Counted from the stretch's first letter, positions 11,331-22,011 are shown. The stretch: 64,000 nt of DNA from Mactra quadrangularis (GCA_025267735.1 CM046297.1:26624011-26688010), one strand, 5' to 3'. Numbers and translations: made by a program. Notes: a model not told the origin generated them from the letters alone.

Positions 11331-11676
11331 CAGTCCCATAAAATCGCAGCTTGTTGCGGACCCGTACGTGCAGATAGTTGTAGTCAGTGGGGAGCCTTGC
11401 GTATTTACGATACGCTGACAAATGACGGTACGCTCACAGTATAAAACAACACACCCGTACGGAGACGTAGCTGGAAGATATGCATGTTTAATCCATACTC
11501 GGCCACGATTTTGTTCACGATTTGACTCTGAAACTGATACGTGTATGCAGGGCTCATAGGGCTAAAAAAAGTAACAATACGTACGAGTACGCAAGAGTTC
11601 GTACGGGTCCTTACGGAACTTGGTCGCACGGCGCCCGTACGGTGCCCTCATGGCTATTTTTATGTTAATGGGACTG
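11331..11676. repeat. CGTACG-rich inverted-repeat element
   Basis: CAGTCCCAT opens the left side and its complement ATGGGACTG closes the right. Between them many CGTACG/GTACGG words are arranged in inverted order (ACCCGTACGTG, CACCCGTACGG, CGTACGAGTACG, CGCCCGTACGGTGCCC). CpG density stands out from the surrounding AT-rich DNA. No target duplication was resolved; probably a MITE. Confidence 0.5.
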
Positions 11677-11799
11677 TAGCTTTAGATGTTTTGACATCAG
11701 TGCATCATTACCTGGTGTTCAGGCAGGCGATCCCTCATAGCACCCATTTTCACCTTGGTGGAGTTGAGCAACTGTAAGCAAATTTATAGCTCAATGAAA

Positions 11800-11881
11800 T
11801 AAAAAGTGTCCCTAGTGGGGTTCGAACCCGGGACCTCTCGACCTATAAGCGCGCGTCCTACCACTAGATCCCTGCTCCTGA
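11800..11881 (-). mobile_element. tRNA-like SINE head (family E)
   Basis: On the minus strand: GGATCTAGTGGTAGGACGCG as an A-box region, AGGTCGAGAGGTCCCGG, then GGTTCGAACCCCACTAGGGA as a B-box and T-arm. The acceptor ends do not pair as in a working tRNA, and a similar head lies at 14,575-14,652, so I call it a SINE or tRNA-derived repeat rather than a tRNA gene. Confidence 0.6.
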
Positions 11882-11961
11882 TTTTATAATGGACAAAAGA
11901 GTTTGGGTATTGAGTAAAGTGAAGTCCATACAATGTACATTGTAATGATACCATATTAAAA

Positions 11962-12219
11962 ACAAGAAATGTAATGTGGAAACCACATTAAAGCCGGATT
12001 TAAAAACTTTAACGCAATAATTACAAAGGAAAATAATCCATAATAAAAGCAGGTCGAGTTGTTACTTTATAATTCTGTTCATCATGGTATGTTATCATTG
12101 TATGAAGTTTCATAATGATCTGACAATAAATGGCAGAAATATATGGTAAAGAAAAGTTTAAACGCAATTGTTAACGATAACGGACGCCCGCTGAAATTTT
12201 CGTTGAAAAATCCGGCTAA
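11962..12219 (+). repeat. Dispersed repeat ACAAGAAATGTAATGTGG, copy 1
   Basis: ACAAGAAATGTAATGTGGAA then ACCACATTAAAGCCGGATTT is shared almost exactly with 42,294-42,486. Both copies end with a TTTTTC/GAAAAA hairpin followed by CCGGCTAA or CCTGCTAA. A hairpin just upstream of CTAA recalls Helitron 3' ends, but I see no TC 5' terminus, so the class is unresolved. Confidence 0.6.
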
Positions 12220-13727
12220 TTATGAAACTATCCAAAACATGTTTTTGATAGATTTAGTACATTTTCTTGTAAAGTGTTATTTGATCACGTTCAAGATGAA
12301 TATTCAAATCTTAACATGTTCAAGGAATAGTAAAAAACATAAATTCCACTACACTATCTAAATTGGAAATATAACTTGTCCACACAGTCTTGACATATCC
12401 AACTATTTGTCCTTTATCGATAAGCCTAATATGCTAGTGCGCGCTATATAGAAATAAGAAGGACATTGGTACTTAATCTAATATAACTCGGATTTAAAAG
12501 TATGTATTATTCCATCCCATTCAGTTTCATAAAATTCAATTCATCCTCTTTCTTATGGTATATATCTTATAAAAATTTAAAAATATATAGTTGGGGGAAT
12601 TTTGAGTTAAAAATGTTAACCCTATTTCCTATGCATTTCAATACAAAAATGAATTTTTTTACCTCAACATTGGCAACGTTTTGCCCAATTTCTGTTTTAT
12701 TATTTAAAAATCTTTTCTATCCCAATCGGATTCAATTACTATGATCTTTTCTTTAATAAATGGTATAGGTTTTATAATTTTTGAAGAATATTTAGTAGGG
12801 GGAAATAGCGAATTAGTTTAGTAAGTATTGTTTTTTTTCTTTCTTTCGGGAGATTCCGTATCGCTATACGGAAACTGGCGAAGATAGCCGAACGACCGAT
12901 AGAATATGACGCTTTATCGCTACCGATCTTATCAACGGTCGAATATATTACATGTTATCGAGCATTATAATCAAAGCCATAATATGAAGATATATTTATC
13001 AACAGTCAAGTTGAACACTAACTGCTTTACAGACATGAAATTATTAAAATATAACATGCATTTAAGAAACAAAATAAACTGCTCAAACCATTCTGCTTTT
13101 TTTTAAAAAAGTGGGATACTTAAAATGATAAGACCACGCTATATATTCATTTATATGTCTAAAAAGCTTGTAATGATAAATGTCTATTTTCTTTGCAGTA
13201 AAAATACTGTTACTTTTGATAATGGGGCTTTACAGATACAAGATTTTTTACTCCATGACAATAAATCTATGTGACAAAATTAAAACGTATTTTTTTTTAA
13301 TTTCGAGTTTACTAGTTACAAAAGTTGAAAATCGTATGGCATTGTATAATTCGTTATTTGTTTCGTGTAAACTAATTATTTAAGAAGAGGACAATACATC
13401 ATTTGGTTTTATAAAACGATGCTGTTTAAATGATTAATTGAAGAACTTCACATTTACAAGGTTTCCATTACTAGAGAATTCATAAAATAAGTAATAAAAA
13501 TCAAATGAATTTTAGCTCATAAAACATATAAAAGATAAATAATTTACGCATAGGTGAGAAAAACAACAAAAGAAAAACTGTACGTGTATTTTCTCGTTTT
13601 ATTTGCCTACTCATACAGTTTAATGCTTTTTCAACTTATAACATTTGTCTTTTCGTCACAGTATTTTTTTTCAATGTACTAATTGGACTTGTTAGTTTGC
13701 ATTTTCTATAATTCTTTATTCTTTCAG
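12220..13727. other. AT-rich non-coding stretch
   Basis: No gene. It contains a hairpin at 12,854-12,873 (TTCCGTAT/ATACGGAA, loop CGCT) and, at 12,394-12,415, a 22-bp word whose exact inverse occurs at 14,553-14,574. Confidence 0.4.
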
Positions 13728-13827
13728 ATACGACCTAATATGCATTGATCAACTTTATTACACTCCTTATGTTGGTGCGTTTATCTACATCCAAGCGGGT
13801 GTCATTTTATACAAGGACCCTATATAA
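13728..13827 (+). CDS. Possible terminal exon, unknown product
   Basis: A good acceptor (T-rich tract ending ATTCTTTCAG) precedes a 33-codon frame entered at the third codon base (YDLICIDQLYYTPY...YKDPI, stop TAA). The composition is hydrophobic and aromatic, compatible with a membrane segment. The stop lies inside the perfect hairpin at 13,811-13,840, so the frame may end in a repeat instead of a natural terminus. No upstream exon was found, and the length alone is not significant. Product not recognised. Confidence 0.2.
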
Positions 13828-13848
13828 GCAGGGTCCTTGTTTTATGAC
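13801..13848. repeat. Perfect hairpin, 10-bp stem
   Basis: ACAAGGACCC, the loop TATATAAGCA, then GGGTCCTTGT, with outer GTCAT/ATGAC also complementary. A micro-MITE or transcribed hairpin is possible. Confidence 0.65.
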
Positions 13849-13849
13849 A

Positions 13850-14552
13850 GGATACTATATCATTATTATACCACCGAGGTCGTAAAACACACACAGGGTA
13901 GCGAGGATGATATCTAGATTTTATTTTTTAAACAATAAATCTTTGAAATGCTGTCTGCCTGTTTTTGGCGCTGAAGTAAACTTCAAAAAATAGCCGGTGT
14001 TAATACTTTTAAAGGGTAAAGAATCTATTGATATTAATTGATGTTCCAGATGTTTGTCTTTATATGAAATTATATTAAATATTTTCAGTATTTTAGTACA
14101 ATTTATATGCCTATTGATTGCTTTTTTAATTGTCATTGAAATAATTATTTATGTTTATTATAAGTATTAGTATGTACATTTACTTATGCTGTTGCAAATG
14201 TAAATACACACAAGGTGTAATGCAAATTATGTGTATGATACATAGTTTATAAATTTTAATTCTTTTCATTAATGGAAACGTAAATCAAACTCCTTGAAAT
14301 ATATTTTTATTCTTACCGCGCACTGCAGGGTTTGTTATTTATAAGTTTATACCAAAATATAACAGATATCAAATGTTGGTAATAGACGTCATGCAGTGTC
14401 AATCACGTGATATATTGATGGGGTTGATCAGTTTTATCAATCTATGATCACAGCAGGGTGTCATATCGGAAATTTCCGAACAACACCGAGTGCAACGACG
14501 GAGGCTCTGATAAATTATCGATTTTATCGAGAAGTAAAATCCGTAAGTTACG
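13850..14552. other. AT-rich non-coding stretch
   Basis: Nothing recognisable apart from ATCGAT-type words near 14,515-14,530. Confidence 0.4.
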
Positions 14553-14652
14553 AAAGGACAAATAGTTGGATATGAGTGCCCCTAGCAGGGTTGAAACCCA
14601 GGACCTCTCAATCCATAAGCGTGCATCCTACCACTGGACCACTGCTCCATCG
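14553..14652 (-). mobile_element. tRNA-like SINE head (family E), second copy
   Basis: On the minus strand: GGAGCAGTGGTCCAGTGGTA, GGATGCACGC, GGTCCTGGGTTTCAACCCTG, then the body word CATATCCAACTATTTGTCC. It is the same arrangement as 11,800-11,881. The body word recurs exactly, in the opposite sense, at 12,394-12,415. Confidence 0.55.
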
Positions 14653-14676
14653 TAATTTCAAAGGAGATTTAACTTC

Positions 14677-14752
14677 AAACTGTCAAGTCCAGCAGCCACC
14701 AGCAGATGCTAGACTGAAAGTATGTGCTGGCTGGCTTGACTGTAAAGTGGGG
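14677..14752. repeat. Short inverted repeat
   Basis: CTGTCAAG...CAGCC.CCAGCA is matched in reverse by TGCTGGCTGGCTTGACTG, with gaps. Confidence 0.4.
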
Positions 14753-14863
14753 ACAAAGGCCATGACTTATTCAGTTTAAGCATGGTAAGTGATCATATAT
14801 GAATGTTCATGGCTGGTTCTCTATGCATACTATATTCCAATCTCCATAAACAGATTACTTATT

Positions 14864-14885
14864 TCACGGCGTCTCAACGCCGTGA
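14864..14885. repeat. Perfect hairpin TCACGGCGT
   Basis: A nine-bp stem TCACGGCGT/ACGCCGTGA around the loop CTCA. The words CGGCGT/ACGCCG also occur in the SINE tails, so this may be an isolated tail hairpin. Confidence 0.6.
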
Positions 14886-14889
14886 TATT

Positions 14890-15490
14890 GTGGTGGGTAG
14901 ATTTTGATTGCAATGGGCAAAAGTCATGTGACATAAATCCTTTCGATTTCCACTGCCGACAAATTTATTGTTTTTTAATGCAGTCATAGTACAGCCCATA
15001 TCCGTTGCAAGTTTCATAGAAAAAGCATTTTTTGGGGAAATCATATAAACACAATATTTCTATCAACAATGCAACACACGAAAAATCAGCGTTTTACATC
15101 AACATATTTCTGCAAATCCTTTCGACTCACATGAAAGGAGTAGGTATAATTTGCTGACCAACCGGACCAGCGGACCAGTTTAGTACACGGATACAGTATA
15201 ACAAATATGCTTATCATAATGTGTGTATAGTAGATATATAATTGAGATTAGCCAATATTTTATTAGAAAAGATAAGATTGATAGAGTTTTCGGAAATTAC
15301 TCAAATGTAAATATATAAATACCAATATCGAAATTATTTTTTAAGAAATAAGTTTGCAGATTTTAACTAAAAAAAGAGTCGTCGATTGCTTCATTACATA
15401 TTGTTGTAAATATTATATATTTCAACTGTTAGAGCTTTTTTCATTTGAAAACAAATTTGATAGGATTCAAATGTAATATTTTAATAATAT
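14890..15490. other. AT-rich non-coding stretch
   Basis: No gene; one GGACCAGCGGACCAGTTTAG word near 15,162-15,181 relates to the repeat at 15,500-16,010. Confidence 0.35.
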
Positions 15491-15499
15491 ACCTTTTTG

Positions 15500-16010
15500 T
15501 CCTTTTTAGCGGACTTTATAAATAAAGAAGCCTAATCGTTTAACATTGACTTTTAATTCTTACTTTTACCGAGTTCTATTGACGATCTTTTCAAACTATG
15601 ATTATGTGTAGCGGACCAGTTAATTTTAAGAGCGTAAGAGTTACAGACCAGGGCTAAGTTCAGTTACCGCGAACGTTACAGAACGTTCCGTAACCATACA
15701 TTCGGAACGCCTCGTCCATTTGCTGCGAATAATTTCGGACATATTTAGACGCTATTTTGAAATTTCCGGTGTTAAAGTAAACAAATGTACGGTCGAGGAG
15801 TTTCGAATGTATCGTTATGTAACGTACTGCAACGTTTTGCGTAATTGAACTTGCTACTGGTTATAGGTCGAGCAGATGTAAGATATTTTTGCGGACTTTT
15901 TTAATTATAAAGAGTTTCGTTCTATATTGACGGACTATTGACCTGAGGTATCACTGCAGCGGACCAGGTTATTTTAAGAGAGTTAAAATGGCGGACATTT
16001 ACATCTAGGT
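15500..16010. repeat. Direct repeat flanking a MITE
   Basis: Two blocks of about 130 bp, at ~15,505-15,640 and ~15,890-16,010, share GCGGACTTT.TAA, a TTCTAT.TTGACG word and GCGGACCAG.TTATTTTAAGAG in the same order. A member of the CAGNAGC palindromic family (15,644-15,859) sits between them. Confidence 0.55.
15644..15859. mobile_element. Palindromic MITE (CAGNAGC family), short copy
   Basis: The left half runs GTTCAGTTACCGCGAACGTT, CATTCGGAACGC; the right half is its inverse (TCGAATGTATCGTTATG, GCGTAATTGAAC). GTTA directly flanks both ends and could be a 4-bp duplication, but the other two copies do not confirm this. Relative to 20,278 and 48,937 it lacks about 100 bp of the centre. Confidence 0.6.
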
Positions 16011-16299
16011 GAAAAGCTCGCCAGTTTTTAATTTGTTCGAATGGATTATGTTTTCTCGTGTACGAGTAAGTTTTTTCACGTGTGAAAAATTCCTTTGAAC
16101 CTTATATTTCTAATTTCTATATTTGCTGGCATGTTATTTTAAAAAAATGATTTCTATTCGAAATAGCTTGCCTTTTGTATTTAGGCGCATCTTTTCAGAA
16201 TTAAAACACATGTTAAATCCTTTCGTGCATCCGGCAACTAAATTCTTCCGTAACAAGTAAAGGGGTGACTACTCTCCAATGAACCGGTTCGAAAGATTT

Positions 16300-16375
16300 A
16301 CTCGTTGACTTTCTACCTCTGCCAAAATACTACGTGCAAACTGATATTTCTATTTTTAGGCAGAGACACACACAT
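16300..16375 (+). repeat. Dispersed repeat shared with 53,443-53,505
   Basis: GACTTTCTACCTCTGCCAAA followed by ACTGATATTTCTATTTTTAG matches the minus strand of 53,443-53,505 at about 80 percent. Confidence 0.5.
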
Positions 16376-16379
16376 TTAA

Positions 16380-17235
16380 ATTGCATGACTGTCTCGTGAG
16401 TTTTTAAAAAAAATAAATGCAACAAATGTTCACGCCTGTAATATCAAAATGTCGAAATACAAAGATGTTGGACAGTTATGCATTAGTTAGATGACGGAAA
16501 ATTAACAAAAAAGAAAGTAACCATTGATATTTTAGAACGTGCATCTCTGGTCCTTCACATATAAACATTGAGCAACTTATTGAATTTGAATACTAAGTGT
16601 AGCCACGATATATGACGTAATACGAAGTTGCATACGTCACTAGTAGGATAATATCATATAAGGCGTTGTTTACACGCTCAACAAATGCGTATAAAGTTTT
16701 GCAGCTATATTGGAATTTGTAAACGTTCATTGGCTGTTTAAAGGTTCATAGTAAAGGTCAATATCATTATCGCCGGTCGTTGGACCGGCGATATAGACAA
16801 TTGTCAAGATTTGAGCAATTTGTAGTCAACAACAATTGCCTAAAGCCAATCATAACGATACATTTGAGGTCACATTATGAAAAAATGGACGTCGAAAAGT
16901 CAAATTAGGGGTGCGTGAATGGGCTCGTCGAAGCCATGTTTTGTTGGGTTACTTGTTGAATTAATTACCGAAAATACTTATATCAATATATAAACGTGTG
17001 CCAGTTAATTGACAGTTGCAATATAAGACCAAGAAAAAAAGCTTAACTATATGTAACATGTTTTATTCTTTCTAAAACTCGCATTTGTTGAAAAATTGCA
17101 AACTTAACTTCCATACTTCGGGGCAAATCTAAATCAATGGTTTTACATAGGGCGCCCTAATTCATGGTATTTAATAAATAGACTCACTAGTTTTACATAT
17201 CTTTACCAGCCCCGTGTTCAGTAACTACTGTTAGC
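16380..17235. other. Non-coding stretch with one perfect hairpin
   Basis: No gene. At 16,768-16,793 TATCGCCGGTC and GACCGGCGATA form an 11-bp perfect stem around GTTG. Confidence 0.5.
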
Positions 17236-17242
17236 TAACGTT

Positions 17243-17375
17243 AATGATTCGGGAGAACTCAACCCGAAGCCAACTCAACCTGTGGAATACTCAACACAAA
17301 GTTGGGACAACTCAATCTGTTAGTATGATATTGAGTTGTCTCGGGTTGAGCTGTCAATTTGTTAAGTTGTTCCGA
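17243..17375. repeat. CAACTCAACC inverted repeat
   Basis: GAACTCAACCCGA, CCAACTCAACCTG and GGGACAACTCAATC on the left are answered by TTGAGTTGTCTCGGGTTGAG on the right. A short tandem motif has become inverted, giving a potential cruciform. Confidence 0.55.
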
Positions 17376-17379
17376 TTCT

Positions 17380-18320
17380 ACCGTTACGGCATGTTCAAGA
17401 TAACTGAACACGCTGCTGGGCACGCTAATTATTGTATTCTAAAATAAATATACTTGAGACGGTATAATACGCTAGCGCATATTGCTTGAATGTTTTACTC
17501 TATGGAGTATACACGGCTAAACGGCGGTTCAAGCATTTTTGGAAATGCTTATACTTGTAATTCAAAAATTCAAATTTTAAAGTAGCGAATGAATGAAGTG
17601 TGTTCACTGAGCTGCGAGGGGAGAGTAAGGAATTACCCAAGTATACGATATATATCGAATACTGGTATTGTAGGTTCTATAGATATATCGGATCGACCGT
17701 TTCCGTATCAAACAAAATATCGATCAATGACAGTTATGTTTTTGTATAATTCAAAATCCTGGCCTGCAAATCGGTTGATATCTGTAACTCACTGTTCCTG
17801 CCAAAACTATTTGTCAGGATCTTTTAACTTTTTCTTTATTTATCACTTTCCGACGTGCACTTAATCCTACCTGTAACACTCGAGAGAGGGATTGGCAGTA
17901 TAAAGACATAAAATATTTTGTACAGCAAATCAACATCCTATTGCTTCTGGACAGTTCGGTATGGGCTAATCTGTGGACGAACTTTCTAATGATTATTATG
18001 ACACATCTTTAGGTCTTAAACCAGTTACGTCATGTTTTGTTCTTGGGAAGTAGCTGTTGCGGTTAAAGGGCTCTTTTTATGTATTTTGTTTTTCATTTTG
18101 CCCGGAGACCAACGATCGTCCCTTAATAAACAGATCACTTTGGGAACCAATAGTCACACGGATTGATAAGGACAGATCCGCAATGTAAGGAGCACTTGAC
18201 TGAACAGAAGCGATAAGTCATGTAAATAGCTTCTGTTTTGAAAGACTATGTTTTCCCTTTTGCCGATCTTTTTAAGCGTTATGCAACTATGAATTACTGG
18301 AAATAAATCCAACTGAAACC
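17380..18320. other. Non-coding stretch
   Basis: A 91-codon frame at 17,589-17,864 lies over CGATATATATCGA-type repeats and is not convincing. Nothing else was recognised. Confidence 0.35.
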
Positions 18321-18349
18321 AAACATCCTGTCGGCATAAGGATGGTGTC

Positions 18350-18445
18350 TAGATCCAGACCATTCTCGTACTCGAAGGTTATCAAGATTCTCGATTCAAC
18401 TAGTATCGAGAATCTTACTAGGCTCTGGGAACGAGAATGTTACAT
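18350..18445. repeat. Nested palindrome AAGATTCTCGAT
   Basis: At 18,384-18,416 a 12-bp perfect stem (AAGATTCTCGAT/ATCGAGAATCTT) surrounds a 9-nt loop. An outer pair CATTCTCGT/ACGAGAATG lies about 15-20 bp further out on both sides, as in a micro-MITE. Confidence 0.65.
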
Positions 18446-18745
18446 TTGAACAGGAAAACGTTTTATAACAAGTTACCTTTTTATTACTGAAAAATATTAA
18501 CATGAAAATTTAATATAATGCTTTTTTGAGTTACCTTTAGATTATACTTAATAATTCTTTTTTTTGCCGTGACAATCACTTTGCTGCATTTCGCAGCAAT
18601 TTTTTACTTGTATGTAGACCCCTGTCATGGGATTTACTCACATCACACAGGGATTCAGATTTTCACAAATGACCTTTGTATAGACCAATCAATCGCAAGC
18701 TAGTCAGATTTAAAATAAAGAAGCGAGAAAAGAAATTTAGGTTGG

Positions 18746-18753
18746 GTTTAAAT
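18746..18753. repeat. Target-site duplication, left (8 bp)
   Basis: GTTTAAAT, repeated exactly at 19,154-19,161. Confidence 0.75.
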
Positions 18754-19153
18754 TAGAGCTGTCATTGATTGGACTCGAAGCATATCGACTATATCGATAT
18801 ATAAAAAAAATATCAACTATACGCCAATATATATCGATACCTTCACTGCAGTACTATACAGACCATTTATGTTGTCATAATAAAAGTATATTGAATGTTA
18901 TACTTTCTGTGGACTTGAGCTATTTCCTCAATGGGCGTGCCACCAATGTTTAAGACCTGTCAGTTTATATTATGACAGCGCACCTCTTCCCGCTTACGAT
19001 AGAAGGTTCGTATCACCAATTTGACCATTAATAGTGACTTTTATTTATTTACCTTTATAGGCTTTATTATTGATATTTCAAAATGGATATTGATTATTGA
19101 TCGGAAAATAAATATCAACGATACAGCTATCGTTGGAATCGATGGCAGCTCCA
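18754..19153. mobile_element. hAT-type MITE, 400 bp
   Basis: The ends TAGAGCTGTCATTGATT and (reverse complement) TGGAGCTGCCATCGATT are inverted repeats, and GTTTAAAT flanks exactly on both sides. The interior has repeated ATCGATAT/TATCGATA words and no coding potential. Its end sequence differs from the 1589-2006 element, so it belongs to a different hAT subfamily. Confidence 0.75.
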
Positions 19154-19161
19154 GTTTAAAT
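19154..19161. repeat. Target-site duplication, right (8 bp)
   Basis: A second copy of GTTTAAAT. Confidence 0.75.
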
Positions 19162-19420
19162 CAGATTGACTAAATGAAGGTCACTCTTAGTATTAACTAT
19201 GAGTTAACTTTGCTACCTAAAACAACCTCAAAAGAAAAGACAACAACAACAAATATAGCTGGTATCTAGTTTATCTTTAAATAAAGACATATATAATGTG
19301 CTGTGAGCATTAAATAGCTGTCTATTTATCTGTTTAAATTGAGATTAAAAAATAATAAATATATTGCCACAAAATGTGTCAATACTTTATTCATGTAATC
19401 ATATTAGAAAACATGATTAG

Positions 19421-19483
19421 ACCGGAAGTTTTATTTCCACGTGTAGGACAGTATAAGTACGAACGCTACACGTCATTTCCGGT
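19421..19483. repeat. Short inverted repeat ACCGGAA
   Basis: ACCGGAA...CCACGTGTAG is answered by CTACACGTCATTTCCGGT across a ~19-bp spacer. A further ATTTCCGG word follows near 19,510. Confidence 0.5.
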
Positions 19484-19997
19484 TTAACCAAAACAACCTC
19501 GGAAGATCATTTCCGGTGGCCATATTTGGACGATGATATTAGGATATTAATTTAATCATAAGGCCTTTATTCTATTGATATCTTTAATAAGGTTATGGAT
19601 ATCTCTTGTTCGTCCATAGTTGTATAAAATAGTTCACTCGTACTCTTTTATCGACCATAAAGTACAAGGCTTAATATAGTTACACTGATGTCAACGACCG
19701 ATTTACAATCTTAAAGTAGTTCCGGCGGAGGATCTGAGAAGTTGAAGGGTTTATTTTTTTTGTAATTCAGGTCAAGCTCTCTTGAGGTCCCACTGGAAGG
19801 GACTTAAATGTGTTGCTGTTCATAGGTTGTTGCTCTCCAAGGTTAAATTCAATTAAAAGTACGCATAAGGGAAATGAGGAAAATATTAAAAGCTGTAGTA
19901 CAAAGGATATGTCGGTAGAATACCTCTCTGCAGAGATTACACTGTATATGTATGTGTAATATATACATAGAGTTTTTGCAATATTGTTGAATTGTAT

Positions 19998-20037
19998 CAG
20001 GGATTTTTTATATGAAATTTTTATATAAAATCCCTGA
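19998..20037. repeat. AT-rich hairpin
   Basis: CAGGGATTTTTTATA pairs with TATAAAATCCCTG around a short loop. Confidence 0.6.
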
Positions 20038-20040
20038 AAT

Positions 20041-20175
20041 GTATTAACCTGTCTGCGGTGCTTAATAAACCCCGCTGATTTAAATATATCTCATCGATCG
20101 TGAGTACAGAAATACTGTGCAGAGTATTTAACTCAGCGGAGTTAATGTACGCACCGCTGACAGTTAACCGCTGAA
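20041..20175. mobile_element. Small inverted-repeat MITE (GCGGTGC ends)
   Basis: CTGTCTGCGGTGC...CCCGCTGATTTAAATA on the left is mirrored by TATTTAACTCAGCGGAGTTAA...GCACCGCTGACAG on the right. Arms are about 45 bp with a short centre. A partial relative lies at 10,195-10,275. Confidence 0.6.
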
Positions 20176-20277
20176 ATTTAACTATACTAAGCATGATATT
20201 CTTAATGGGTATAAAATACTTAAAACGATTGCACAAAAGTATGTCACATCACTTTCCCTCTCCTTTTGAATACATAA

Positions 20278-20595
20278 CAGTAGCCTGTTCAATTACCCTA
20301 AACGTTCCAAAACGTTCCGTAAGGATACATTCGGAACTCACTGGCCATTTGGTTCGAATAATCTCGGACATATTTAGACGCTATTTTGAAACCAGTGTTG
20401 AAGTAAACAAATATATGATCGTTTAGGCAATGATTGATGTTTGGTTTTTAGTCCATAAATTTTGGAACATCACTCATTGCCTTAACGATCGTATATTTGT
20501 TTATTAGATCAGATTACTCGCAGCGAATGGCCGGTAGTTCCGAGTATATCGTTACGGAACGTTTTGGAACGTTTAGGGTAATTGAACAGGCTTCT
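20278..20595. mobile_element. Palindromic MITE (CAGNAGC family), full copy
   Basis: The ends CAGTAGCCTGTTCAATTACC and (reverse complement) CAGAAGCCTGTTCAATTACC are near-identical inverted repeats. The interior is also self-complementary: GATCGTTTAGGCAATGA against TCATTGCCTTAACGATC. The whole 318 bp can fold into one long hairpin. Open frames crossing it are artefacts of the palindrome. Related copies are at 15,644 and 48,937. Confidence 0.75.
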
Positions 20596-20919
20596 GAATT
20601 GCCTCCTCTGGAAAAAAATACTGATCCATTCCTGGAAACTAATATCCGGTCTATAACGGTAATAACACATTTCCTAAAAAGCCAAAGGGGTAATGTGTCT
20701 CTGTTCAAAACATTGAAAATTGGTCATAACTCAAAAGAGCTCTGTTTTAGACTGATTGAAAAAGAATGTAAAAAGTTGAAGTTAATGTAACTTTGAACAG
20801 TAATAATCCACTAGACGGACTAAAACAATCTATAAAAATTATAGCGAGACGCTCTTAAAAAAATTATTATTACTATGATTAAAAGATCCGTATTCTCTTA
20901 AATCAAGCACAATAGCACT

Positions 20920-21088
20920 TAAATATTCGAAATTGCATGGTTTTGCAATATCCAAGGTGGCTATTTAAACAAAACTACGATATCAGTCAGTACAAATAAT
21001 CAAGACAGACGCGAGGGTCCAATACATCTTAGAACCGACACAGAGTTATCCCTGTTTGGTAGCCAGAACCATATGGAGAACAGTTAAC
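20920..21088 (+). other. Weak coding-like frame
   Basis: A 55-codon frame (…GYLNKTTISVSTNNQDRREG…, stop TAA) has mixed composition and somewhat raised GC, but no start or splice context that I can identify. Length is unremarkable. Recorded only for completeness. Confidence 0.1.
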
Positions 21089-21368
21089 AAAACCATCGCT
21101 CTTGAGGATACCGGTGCTTTGATTTTTGTACCCAGTAAACAACCAGTATTTTACACAGCTCAGCTTGAACAGTCGCAAACCTCGAACCTCAACCACATTA
21201 TGCACATTTTGCAGAAAAAAAATGCAACATATTGATAATAAAAGCTACATAACCATTAAATCTATGTTAAGCACCGAGAAAAATTGCTTCATACTACTTA
21301 AAAATGACTTACAAGCAAGAAATACACTAATGGACATGTACATTTTCCAAATTCTAGGAGGGTCCGGA

Positions 21369-21399
21369 CCCCCCTGACCCCCCCCCCCCCCCCCCCGCT
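21369..21399. repeat. Poly-C tract
   Basis: About 20 consecutive C residues, preceded by CCCCCCTGA. A G-quadruplex or i-motif could form here, and sequencing length errors are likely. Confidence 0.8.
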
Positions 21400-21665
21400 G
21401 GATCCGCCCATTAGTCAACTCTATATCAGCGATGGTTACAGTGATTTAAAATCAACGATTTTTACGGAAGATATTTTATCAACGATTTTTAGGGAAGATA
21501 TTTAATAAGGCTATCTTCACAGTCCTGATATTGAATAATTATGTACATGTAATCATAAACGTGTTCCAGGTATTGTTTAAAAACTTGTTGCAATCCTGAT
21601 TAAATTCATACATGTGATGGCATATTTCTGTCACCAAATAACTACATAACTAACAAGTTAATTAA

Positions 21666-22006
21666 AGGGACCCATTCACAGATTTCAACTTAAATATCAA
21701 CTTTTTCTAAAACTGTCAAAATTGTATGGAATATATTTTGAAGTAGTGTTCTGATAATGACAATTTTAATGCAAATTGACATACAACTACAAATGATGGT
21801 GTTTCATGTAGTAAATATCTACCCTGTTTGTCACGGTATAGACAGTTTTAGTGCATTTTTGTGACTTTTATTGTATATTTCTTGCAACATATAGGTCAGT
21901 TTGTCTTAAAATACTAAGAACTAAATTTGACAAAAATTACAGACACTATGGTACATTGTATTTTGAAATTATATGAAAAATAAACCAAATCAGTGAACTA
22001 GTACCT
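21666..22006. mobile_element. piggyBac-type MITE (TTAA), copy 2
   Basis: Flanked by TTAA at 21,662-21,665 and 22,007-22,010. The ends are AGGGACCCATTCACAGATTT and (reverse complement) AGGTACTAGTTCACTGATTT. The interior matches copy 1 at about 90 percent over most of its length (ACAACTACAAATGATGGTGT; GTCAGTTTGTCTTAAAAT). Confidence 0.85.
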
Positions 22007-22011
22007 TTAAG

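Noticed and set aside
11299..11692. AGATGTTTT direct repeats as target duplication of the CGTACG element
   Set aside because: The two copies lie at unequal distances from the element's apparent ends, so they do not fit a duplication.
11800..11881. Functional tRNA gene on the minus strand
   Set aside because: Acceptor strands do not pair properly and a sister copy exists at 14,575; more likely a tRNA-derived repeat.
20497..20790. 97-codon open frame
   Set aside because: Its first third lies in the palindromic MITE and the rest is AT-driven; no supporting signal.
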